Positions 1 to 6,965 of a stretch of 64,000 nucleotides of DNA are shown here, in pieces. Source of the DNA: VAZQ01 sp963771845 (GTDB lineage Bacteria; Pseudomonadota; Alphaproteobacteria; Rhizobiales; Xanthobacteraceae). The stretch's first letter is position 1; the number at the start of each line of letters is the position of its first letter. The notes under the pieces are model-generated. The model was not told the origin of the DNA and did not search any database. It saw nothing but the letters and a program-made list of their open reading frames with translations. Made by a program: the position numbers and the translations under genes. Location: positions 1 through 64,000 of the forward strand of contig CAVYVC010000016.1 of assembly GCA_963771845.1 (NCBI GenBank), written 5' to 3'.

Positions 1-241
1 GGCGCCCCCGTTGTGAAAGGCAGGAAATGTCTCCTTCTGGCACTGACCGCCATTCGCTGCGGTGCACAAAATTCCGTCGCTATTGGGGGCACTGCCGACA
101 CAACGGGACTTGAAGCGGCGGGCGGCTCGATCGAAAATGACCCACTCCGGAAATTCAGCGCCAAATTTTGCTGTGATGCACACGGCGCCCGCACGGAATA
201 ATGTGGTACGGTGCACCTCCCCCAGCTTGGGGAGAAGGATT
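1..241. other. Intergenic, no convincing gene
   Basis: No reading frame here resembles a protein I know. Around 110-150 the sequence resembles a terminal fragment of an insertion sequence, but it is too short to assign. A small palindrome of the CTCCCC/GGGGAG type lies at about 220-235, just upstream of the following pseudogene, and its right arm merges into that gene's AGAAGG ribosome-binding site. Confidence 0.4.
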
Positions 242-1224
242 ATGAAGCGAAGGGAATTCATCACGTTTCTCGGCAGTGCGGCAGCTACGTGGCCGCTCGC
301 GGCGCGCGCGGAGCAGGCCGAGCGCGTGCGGCGCATCGCCACGCTCGCCGGCATCGCGAACGAAGCGGGCGGCCAGGAACGCGTCACGATCTTCGTGCAG
401 GCCTTGGCGCAGCTCGGCTGGATCGTCGGCCGCAACGCGCGGATGAATCCCGCTAGGGCGGCGGCGATAGCGGCGCGATTCGCAAGCATGCGGCCGAATT
501 GGTGGCGCTCGCGCCGGACGTTATCATGTGCACCGGCGGCGTGTCGCTGGCGGCGTTGCTGCAGATCACCCGCACCGTGCCGATCGTCTTTACCGTCGTT
601 CCCGATCCGGTCGGCTCCGGTTTCGTCAACAGCCTGTCGCGGCCGGGCGGCAACGTCACCGGTTTCGTGCAGTTCGAATACAGCCTGGCCGGCAAATGGC
701 TGGAGCTGCTCAAGGAGATCGTGCCAAGCACGACCCGGGTGGCAATCATTTGGGATCCCGCCCAAACCGCGGCGATCGGTCAGTACGCTGTCATTCAGGC
801 CATGGCGCCCGCGCTCGGGGTTGAGGTCTTCCCGATCAATGTACGCGACCTCGCTGACGCCGAGCTTGGCGTCGCGGCTTTCGCGCGCCGCGGCGGCACC
901 GGCATGATCGTGACCGCAACCGCGTTGACGGTCTTTCATCGCGAGCAAATCGTTGCGCTGGCCAAACAGCACAAGCTGCCCACGGTCTATCCCCATACCG
1001 ATTTCATCGCCAGCGGCGGGCTGGTCTGCATGGGGCCGATCTTTCCGTCCATATGCGACAAGCCGCAGGCTATGTCGACCGCATCCTCAAGGGCGAAAGC
1101 CTGCCGACCTGCCGGTGCAGGCGCCGACCAAGTACGAGCTGGTAATCAACCTCAAGACCTCCAAGGCGCTTGGCCTGGAAGTGCCCCGATGCTGCTCGCG
1201 CGAGCCGACAAGGTCGTTGAATAG
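242..1224 (+). pseudogene. ABC_sub_bind family substrate-binding protein, multiply frameshifted
   Basis: This is a decayed orphan receptor of the ABC_sub_bind family (periplasmic binding proteins with a Tat-like leader). The N-terminus has the usual RREFITFLG leader ending in ARAEQ. The homology then jumps frames: near 450-460 the frame is lost at a TAG where a Trp is expected, it resumes at VALAPDVIMCTGG (about 499), and it shifts again near 1050, 1115 and 1185 before ending in the family-typical LLARADKVVE. At least four frame changes plus a stop make true pseudogenisation more likely than sequencing error. An AGAAGG ribosome-binding site precedes the ATG. An intact relative lies at 5242-6246 and an antisense fragment of a third at 6535-6622. 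Confidence 0.85.
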
Positions 1225-1526
1225 CCGCTACCGTTTCTGCACCTGCTCAGGTCTCCTTTTGGCACGAACCTGAAGTGCGTAACCCGCGCCGCTAACGTCG
1301 GTTGACTGGGGTGAAGCAGACTTAAGGCGCGCGCGCTGATTACCGCCGAATATCGTAGTCAACGTTTTTGTCGACCCCCATCTCGACCTAGCGGGAGTGC
1401 CGAGGCCACCGGACGGCCTTCGTATCTTCCGTCGGTGAAGGTGCAAGCGACCGCTGCGGGCGCTGACGAGGAATTGTGTTCGCGCTAACATCGCTCGGAA
1501 CCGGCAGCATCCCGGACACCCGCCCA
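1225..1526. other. Intergenic, nothing recognised
   Basis: A gap between two pseudogenes. Reading frames exist on both strands but show no recognisable motif or ribosome-binding site. I see no tRNA or strong terminator hairpin. Confidence 0.4.
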
Positions 1527-1965
1527 TGACGAAATTCCTGGCTTTCGTTGGACTGGTTGCCATTCTCGGCGTAATCGCCGCCGCGATCTTCTTTCAGCGG
1601 TTACTATAATGTTGCTGTAACCGCCGCGGATCCAGAGGTCGTGAAATGGGCACTTTCTCACGTCCGCGACGCTTCGATCGAGCGCCATGTCCAGGATAAC
1701 CCCCCACTGTCGCTCGACGATCCTGCGATCGTGCGAACGGGGCGCGCGCCTTTTCCGAACGCGTCCCCCCGACCTCAAGGAACTGGCCAACGAAACCTCG
1801 CCCCAAGAGTTGTTCTGAGTAATCAAGAACGGCATCAACATGACAGGGATGCCAAGCTTCGGTGCCATTGACGTACCCGACCAGGAAATCTGGACTATCG
1901 TCGCATTTGTTAAGAAGCTGCCGACCGTGTCGGACGACGATTTCAAGACCTGGACCCAGCGGTGA
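1527..1965 (+). pseudogene. Membrane-anchored c-type cytochrome, haem motif lost
   Basis: The first reading frame gives a signal anchor (MTKFLAFVGLVAILGVIAA). It continues in other frames as recognisable cytochrome c sequence: VVKWALSHVRDASIERH, then PPLSLDDPAIVRTGA, then PDLKELANETSPQELF, an in-frame TGA where Trp is expected, and VIKNGINMTGMPSFG, QEIWTIVAFVKKLP. The order and spacing match small periplasmic class I cytochromes, with the Met ligand region (MTGMPSFG) retained. The segment that should hold the CXXCH haem-attachment motif, between AFSERV and PPDLKEL (about 1752-1770), is missing. With the frameshift after the leader, the internal stop and the deletion, no functional cytochrome can be made. 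Confidence 0.75.
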
Positions 1966-2380
1966 GAATGTCCCTACGTTCAAGGTGGACGACGAAGGTT
2001 TGGACACGACGAGCGCAAAGATGCTCGCTAGCCGACACGCACGCAGGCGCACACGAAAAACTGCGAGAGGGGGCAGGCACCTCCGTTTGTCTCTGCTTTT
2101 CCTGCCACGGCCACCGATCGGGGCGGCAACAGCTTAGGCTACATTCCGGTGGCGGAAATTGGGGACCATTGCAGAAATTGGCTGAACCGTGTGTGTTCGC
2201 GGCTGCATTCGCGCCTCGCGCCTGACGGTGACCTAGGCCGTTGCGGCGGGATCGCTAGGACATCGCGCGACGGCAAGAACGGCGCTGAACTGTTGCCCGA
2301 AAGACGCTTGTAATCCATCCCAACTCTGTTACAGTACGCTCAACGACCGGTGAGCATGCTGTAATTTGGTTGAGAGCATC
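1966..2380. other. Intergenic between cytochrome pseudogene and recombinase
   Basis: No frame gives a recognisable product. The stretch may mark the left edge of the small prophage-like island that starts with the recombinase, but I found no clear direct-repeat attachment site. Confidence 0.35.
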
Positions 2381-3079
2381 ATGGCTGAAGGCAAATTTGT
2401 ATCGTATCTGCGGGTATCGACGGCGCGCCAGGGGCGATCCGGGCTCGGCCTTGAGGCGCAGCGCCAGGCGGTCGAGGATTTCCTCAATGGCGGCAACTGG
2501 CAGCTCGTCAAGGAGTTTGTCGAGATCGAGAGCGGAAAGAAGGCTGATCGACCGCAACTGGAAAAGGCATTCCAGCTGTGCCGGCTCATCGGAGCCAAAC
2601 TAGTCATTGCTAAGCTCGACCGTCTGTCGCGCGATGCGCATTTCCTGCTCGGGCTGGAAAAGGCCGGCGTTGATTTTGTGGCCGCCGACATGCCGCAGGC
2701 CAACCGGCTGACTATCGGCATTATGGCCGTTATGGCCCAACACGAGCGCGAGATGATTTCAGAGCGCACGAAGGCCGCGCTCGCGGCCGCTAAGCGCCGG
2801 GGCGTCAAGCTCGGCGGCTTCCGCGGCGTTCGGTTCACGGCCAAGCATGTTAAGCTTGCTGTGGCAGCGAGGCAGGAGAAAGCGCGGGCGCGGGCGTCTG
2901 ACCTTGTATCCATCGTTCAAGAGCTACAGACGGCCGGTTGTGTGACATTGCGCGCCATTGCAGCCGGGCTCGAGGAGCGTGGCATTCCTGCTGCGCGTGG
3001 TGGCAGGTGGTCTGCGGTGCAGGTGTCGCGGCTGCTGGAGGCGGCCAGCCCTTTCGCCGCAAGCGCCGTCGCCGCGTGA
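2381..3079 (+). CDS. Serine site-specific recombinase (resolvase/invertase family)
   Basis: A 232-residue serine recombinase that would cut and rejoin DNA through a 5'-phosphoserine intermediate. The N-terminal resolvase domain shows YLRVSTARQG, with the likely nucleophile Ser13. It also has the conserved LDRLSRD and the HEREMISERTKAAL helix. A short C-terminal part (GVKLGG onward, ending in GGRWSAVQVSRLL) corresponds to the Recombinase DNA-binding domain. The protein is shorter than phage large serine integrases and longer than Tn3 resolvases. I chose the ATG at 2381 over 2366 because the family begins close to the YxRVST strand. It converges on the terminase gene 16 bp away, so the pair probably belongs to one mobile or prophage-derived unit. 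Confidence 0.88.
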   Translation: MAEGKFVSYLRVSTARQGRSGLGLEAQRQAVEDFLNGGNWQLVKEFVEIESGKKADRPQLEKAFQLCRLIGAKLVIAKLDRLSRDAHFLLGLEKAGVDFVAADMPQANRLTIGIMAVMAQHEREMISERTKAALAAAKRRGVKLGGFRGVRFTAKHVKLAVAARQEKARARASDLVSIVQELQTAGCVTLRAIAAGLEERGIPAARGGRWSAVQVSRLLEAASPFAASAVAA

Positions 3080-3095
3080 GACGGCGGCGGAGCCG

Positions 3096-4514
3096 CTAAG
3101 CCGGCGCCCGTTCGGTATATTCGATCTTCCGGTAAAAGCCGCTGGGTGGGGCTTTATTTGCCTCCAGCAGTGCACCAGCGACGGCGTTAGCGAGATCATC
3201 ATGGCCGCCGGGAGCGTGGTCGATCAGGTCACGGCCGGCGGTTCGCACCCGTCGTTCGAGGCCGATGAGTTGTCCGACAAGACGGTTGTTGTCGAGGAGA
3301 TCGCAGCCGCGGCTGTTGATGACGGCAACGAGGTCGCCGTAGAGCTCGGACTTGCTGCGTTCGGCCGGTTCGAAATTGACGCCGTGCTTGCGGAACTGCT
3401 CACGCGGAAACTCTCCGGCATAGCGATCGCCGAATACTTGCGTGATGCGATATTGTTTCAAGAGGCCGGCGTATTCCTGAATCACTGCCTCGGGGCTGAA
3501 GGGTGGCTGCCGCTCGCGCACACAGTCAAGGATGGCGGTTTTGCCTTCGTGGTGTGCGATCGCGAGCGTGAAGGCGTCATTTGCACCGCCGGACGGATCG
3601 GCGAATCCGACATAGCTTTGGCTGCGCTGTGGGGGCCGTTCGAACACGCCGGGGTCGACGCAGGCCGATACTGCTTCGCGAGTCAGCAACCTTTCGACAT
3701 CGGTTCGAAACTCGGCGCCGTACTCTGCGGCGGCCACACTTGCATCGCGTTCGTAGGCGTCGTCGACGACGTACTGCGGCACCGTTGGATTCATGATCAG
3801 CGTTGGGGCGCGCCAGATCAGCACTGGAGCCTCCTCCTGGCCGAACCATTTCTGATGCGCTTCCCACAACGCCCCGCGGCGTGCATAGGGCGAGCTTGCA
3901 CACAGCAGCATGGATCCCGGCACGGTGGCCATGGCGGGCCGGATGGCGGTCAGCACTTCTTCGTCAGGATTCGCGCTGCCCTCGGACTGCCAGAACGCGA
4001 TCTCATCACATAGGGCGGCAACGATGGTGCGCCCGCGGATGGTGCGGTAGCTGCAGGTCGCCACCTCTATGGTGATCTTGTTGGAAAGGTCGATCTCTTC
4101 GCCGGTTTCCCTCGTAATCAGATCAGCGAGCATGCGCGTTTCGGTCAACAGCGACCTAATGTAGCCGAAGATGACGCGGGCCTGCTTCCTGTCGGCGGCG
4201 ATGACGACGATATGGCCGCGCTCGCCGGGTGTCAGGAATGGCCGCCAATCCTTGAAGGTGGCGAGATAGACAGCGATCAGGGCAAGATTAAATGACTTTC
4301 CTGCACGTCTGCCGCATACGAGCCAGGCCTCCTTCGACGGCTTATTTGGCCACTGCACCCTGCCCGTGCATTTGCTGAAAGTGACGATCTCGTCTTTCGA
4401 CATAGGCAGCCCGAACAGCGCCCGCAGACATGCCCGCCACGCCTTCCAGGTTGTTGGATCGCGGAAGTAGTTCTTGAACAGCGCCGGATCATCGATCGCT
4501 TCGCAGATGTTCAC
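3096..4514 (-). CDS. Phage terminase large subunit-like protein
   Basis: A 472-residue protein with the layout of a terminase large subunit, the ATP-driven motor and nuclease that packages phage DNA. A Walker A-like GRRAGKS is at residues 68-74. A Walker B-like stretch (VAALCDEIAFW) lies about 100 residues later, followed by a coupling-like CASSPYARRG. The C-terminal half has the RNase H-type nuclease start (GFADPSGG), an internal GDRYAG and a distal GGHDDLANAVAGAL with acidic residues. The gene overlaps the upstream small ORF by 26 bp. No capsid, portal or tail genes follow, so this is either a prophage remnant or a minimal element using a terminase-like ATPase. The gene looks intact. Confidence 0.85.
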   Translation of the reverse strand: MNICEAIDDPALFKNYFRDPTTWKAWRACLRALFGLPMSKDEIVTFSKCTGRVQWPNKPSKEAWLVCGRRAGKSFNLALIAVYLATFKDWRPFLTPGERGHIVVIAADRKQARVIFGYIRSLLTETRMLADLITRETGEEIDLSNKITIEVATCSYRTIRGRTIVAALCDEIAFWQSEGSANPDEEVLTAIRPAMATVPGSMLLCASSPYARRGALWEAHQKWFGQEEAPVLIWRAPTLIMNPTVPQYVVDDAYERDASVAAAEYGAEFRTDVERLLTREAVSACVDPGVFERPPQRSQSYVGFADPSGGANDAFTLAIAHHEGKTAILDCVRERQPPFSPEAVIQEYAGLLKQYRITQVFGDRYAGEFPREQFRKHGVNFEPAERSKSELYGDLVAVINSRGCDLLDNNRLVGQLIGLERRVRTAGRDLIDHAPGGHDDLANAVAGALLEANKAPPSGFYRKIEYTERAPA

Positions 4515-4905
4515 TGCCGTTCACCGTCTGCCGGGATCGCTCTGCGAGATAGTTCTCCAATGTGGTGATGTCGCGTGGCTTCCGTTCGAGGCCGAGGGTT
4601 TCGAGCAATCGCCTCAAGGTGTTCATGCTGCCGTTGAGCTCGCTTATGTTGGTCGGCGCGCCTTCGAACATTGCGGCTATTCGTTCTTCCAGCCAGACGG
4701 CAAGGGAGGCAGCATTGTCGGCGAGAATCTGTTGCGCCTGGGTTGGTTCACCGCCGCGGTCGGCGAGGAGTTGCCCGCGCATTCTACGGAAGTGCCGGAG
4801 CCGCTGAGCGGTTGCTTCGGCCCCCAGCGAGCGCTTCCCGCGCTTTGCCGGCACGTCGGAGTCGTTGCAGAACTTGCCCGTCGTGTCGTCCCGGCCGGGG
4901 ATCAT
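4489..4905 (-). CDS. Small hypothetical protein upstream of terminase
   Basis: A 138-residue charged, mostly helical protein. It occupies the position of a terminase small subunit, but I see no sequence motif that proves this. The N-terminus is basic and rich in Arg/Lys, the middle is helical (LADNAASLAVWLEERIAAMF), and the C-terminus is polar. Its stop lies inside the terminase gene (26 bp overlap), and its ATG overlaps the stop of a 38-codon ORF upstream in an ATGA arrangement, so the three look translationally coupled. A role in DNA recognition for packaging is inference from position only. Confidence 0.65.
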   Translation of the reverse strand: MIPGRDDTTGKFCNDSDVPAKRGKRSLGAEATAQRLRHFRRMRGQLLADRGGEPTQAQQILADNAASLAVWLEERIAAMFEGAPTNISELNGSMNTLRRLLETLGLERKPRDITTLENYLAERSRQTVNGSEHLRSDR

Positions 4906-5018
4906 GGCGCGAGATTTCCCATCCAGTGTTCTACGAGACGTTCGACTCGGAGATCGAGCAATTTAAGCTCGACCGCGCGTTGGATCAAATCAATGCGCCG
5001 CACTTTGCCGCCATCCAC
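4902..5018 (-). CDS. Short coupled ORF (38 aa) leading the terminase operon
   Basis: A GTG-initiated ORF of 38 codons whose product starts MDGGKVRRIDLIQRAVE and ends HWMGNLAP. A GGAG lies just before the GTG. Its TGA overlaps the ATG of the next gene by four bases (ATGA), the usual layout for translational coupling. The peptide is charged and probably helical, and I cannot assign it to a family. It could be the tail of a longer gene truncated upstream, since an in-frame TAA sits just before the proposed start. Confidence is moderate because of its size. Confidence 0.4.
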   Translation of the reverse strand: MDGGKVRRIDLIQRAVELKLLDLRVERLVEHWMGNLAP

Positions 5019-5241
5019 CAGCTCCGCTTAAATAGAGTCCCTTGGAGACAGGTGCAAGCTTGGCCGATCAACAAACTCGCATTAGAGCGCGGGCCGCTAA
5101 AGTCTGTTCAGTGAGGTGAAGCGGAGGTGCGCTGGACGCGGCCAAATCGTCTCAGGATGGTTGCAAAATCCTCGATATGCTTGCTGACTGATCCCTGTTA
5201 ATTCGATAATCTGCATGGCGGTCGGTCCGCGAGGCAGACGG

Positions 5242-6246
5242 ATGCTGTTCGATGAATTGCAACGCCGCGAGTTCATCACGCTCCTAAGCGGTATGGCGGT
5301 AGCGTGGCCGCTTGCGGCGCGCGCGCAGCAGCCGACCCGTCACATTGGGATGCTCATCGGCTATGCCGAGAACGACCCGGAGATACAGGCTCGCCTAGCG
5401 GCATTCCGGCAAGCACTTGAGGGCAATGGTTGGAAGGAAGGCGGCAACCTCCGTATCGATTACCGCTTCGCGCCTGCAAGCCCCGAGCAGGCGCAAGTCT
5501 ATGCCAAGGAGTTGGTCGCTTTGCGACCCGATGTGCTGGTCGGCAATTCGACTCCCGCCACAGCCGCGCTGCTGCAGGAAACGCGCACTATTCCAATCGT
5601 ATTCGTGGGCGTGTCCGATCCAGTGGGCAGCCATTTTGTAGCGAGCATCGCGCGGCCAGGTGGCAGTGCAACCGGCTTCACTAATTTCGCGCCATCGATG
5701 GTCGGAAAATGGCTCGAAATGCTCAAGCAGGTGGCACCGGGTATCGCCCGAGCGGCAGTCATATTCAATCCCAAGACCGCGCCAGGCGGGGGATCGTTTT
5801 TCCTCGAACCATTTGAGGCAGTAGCCCGCTCGTTTGCGATTGAGCCGATAGCGGCCGGTGTCAACGATGCGGACGAAATTGCCAGCGTAGTTGCCGTAAT
5901 GGCGCGCAAGCCGGGCGGTAGCTTGATCATAATGCCGGATGCCTTCACCACCGTGCATCGCCAGCTAATCATTCTGCTCTCGGCTCGGTACGCATTGCCC
6001 GCGGTCTACCCTTATCGCTATCAGGCCATCGAAGGCGGCTTATTATCCTACGGCGTGGACGACATCGATCTGATGCGTAGAGCAGCGCCCTACGTCGATC
6101 GCATCCTCAAGGGCGAGAAGGTGGCCAATCTCCCTGTGCAGGCACCAGTCAAGTTTGATCTCGTGCTCAACTTGAGAGCAGCACAGGTGCTCGGGCTAAC
6201 GGTACCGCCGACACTCATGGCCCTCGCCGACGCAGTCATCGAATAG
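5242..6246 (+). CDS. ABC_sub_bind family substrate-binding protein
   Basis: A 334-residue periplasmic receptor of the ABC_sub_bind family, often expanded in Bradyrhizobium-type genomes as orphan genes without permeases. The N-terminus carries the twin-arginine-like RREFITLLSG followed by a hydrophobic segment and an ARAQQ cleavage site. The mature part shows the family blocks: HIGMLIGYAE, LVALRPDVLVGNSTPATAALL, TRTIPIVFVGVSDPVG, VKFDLVLNLRAAQVLGL and a typical ALADAVIE end. The start at 5242 has GAGG upstream and gives a leader of normal length; 5215 is a possible longer start. No ABC permease or ATPase gene is adjacent, and the substrate is unknown. Confidence 0.9.
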   Translation: MLFDELQRREFITLLSGMAVAWPLAARAQQPTRHIGMLIGYAENDPEIQARLAAFRQALEGNGWKEGGNLRIDYRFAPASPEQAQVYAKELVALRPDVLVGNSTPATAALLQETRTIPIVFVGVSDPVGSHFVASIARPGGSATGFTNFAPSMVGKWLEMLKQVAPGIARAAVIFNPKTAPGGGSFFLEPFEAVARSFAIEPIAAGVNDADEIASVVAVMARKPGGSLIIMPDAFTTVHRQLIILLSARYALPAVYPYRYQAIEGGLLSYGVDDIDLMRRAAPYVDRILKGEKVANLPVQAPVKFDLVLNLRAAQVLGLTVPPTLMALADAVIE

Positions 6247-6534
6247 AGGTGCTTTTTACTGCAGTGCATGAGTCCGCAGCTGGCAGATTTCGTTGCAAAT
6301 ATCAGGCGACGATTTTTTCGAAAGAAAAGAAGCTAAACTAAGTTCGCCGATTAATATGGCACCCAGGCCGTTAGCGAAGTTGCCTGTGAGTTTTTCACTA
6401 GGAAACGAGGTCCCTCACATATCTATCTGAGAATCGCACCAGCGGCCTAGAAAAATTTTGATCAGCGGTGGAAAACGACTTTGGCAACAAAATCTGCTAC
6501 TTCTGGACTCGTGCGGTGCAGCAAATAGGACCGT
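6247..6534. other. AT-richer intergenic stretch
   Basis: About 290 bases of lower GC than the surroundings, between the ABC_sub_bind gene and the antisense remnants. I see no gene. The base composition is compatible with transferred or scrambled DNA. Confidence 0.4.
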
Positions 6535-6622
6535 TTACTCTATGACCTCGTCGGCGATGGCGAGCAGCCCCGGCGGCACCTCGATTCCGAGCGCTCGCGC
6601 TGTTTGCAGGTTGATTTGTTGC
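6535..6622 (-). pseudogene. C-terminal remnant of an ABC_sub_bind receptor
   Basis: On the minus strand this encodes QINLQTARALGIEVPP, then GLLAIADEVIE and a TAA stop. This is the unmistakable C-terminus of an ABC_sub_bind family protein; compare NLRAAQVLGL and ALADAVIE in the intact gene at 5242-6246. Nothing upstream on this strand continues the homology convincingly beyond about 6640, so only the last 30 or so codons survive. A plus-strand frame across it (peptide starting MTSSAMASS) is an antisense artefact. Confidence 0.75.
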
Positions 6623-6699
6623 TCTAGCGTTTTTCTGCGTTCGGTTTGGGGACCAATTTGGGGACTATGTAATAACTTATCCTTATTTATGCATTATCT

Positions 6700-6795
6700 T
6701 CAAAAGTTTAGCTCATTCAATTGGCGGAAGAGTCCTCCGACGGGAGCGCGCAGCACATGCAGGATGTTGAGGCTGCCGCCGGCCTTCAAGGTCAT
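6700..6795 (-). pseudogene. N-terminal stub of a glycosyltransferase
   Basis: A minus-strand ORF of 31 codons with an ATG at 6795. It reads MTLKAGGSLN followed by ILHVLRAPVGGLFR, and stops 8 codons later. The ILHVLRAPVGGLFR block is the characteristic start of GT4-type glycosyltransferases found in rhizobial exopolysaccharide loci. Homology ends abruptly after GLFR, so the rest of the gene was lost. It lies head-to-head with the polysaccharide co-polymerase gene that follows, consistent with a truncated polysaccharide locus. Confidence 0.65.
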
Positions 6796-6965
6796 CGCAA
6801 TTCACTCTTCATTAATCATTTGCGCATCGGCAACTCGACAGAAGCATAAGGCCGAACATTTACAGAATAGGGCGCCAGGATGCCGGCGCTTAACGCGGCA
6901 TCAACCATAATCGTTTGGAATTGGGTTACGAGTCGCGCGTGATGCGCGTTGGTGTGAGAAGAGTC

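Noticed and set aside
2958..4013. Plus-strand ORF of 351 codons opposite the terminase
   Set aside because: It is antisense to the well-supported terminase gene and has no known motif.
2155..6665. Shared short sequence around ttggggacc near 2157 and 6650, as possible attachment sites
   Set aside because: The match is only about ten bases and the spacing does not frame a clear element, so it could be chance.
6458..6910. Plus-strand ORF of 150 codons starting before the polysaccharide gene, with a peptide beginning MTSSAMASS
   Set aside because: The minus strand of the same bases encodes the C-terminus of an ABC_sub_bind receptor and the N-terminus of a glycosyltransferase, so the plus-strand frame is antisense to real remnants.
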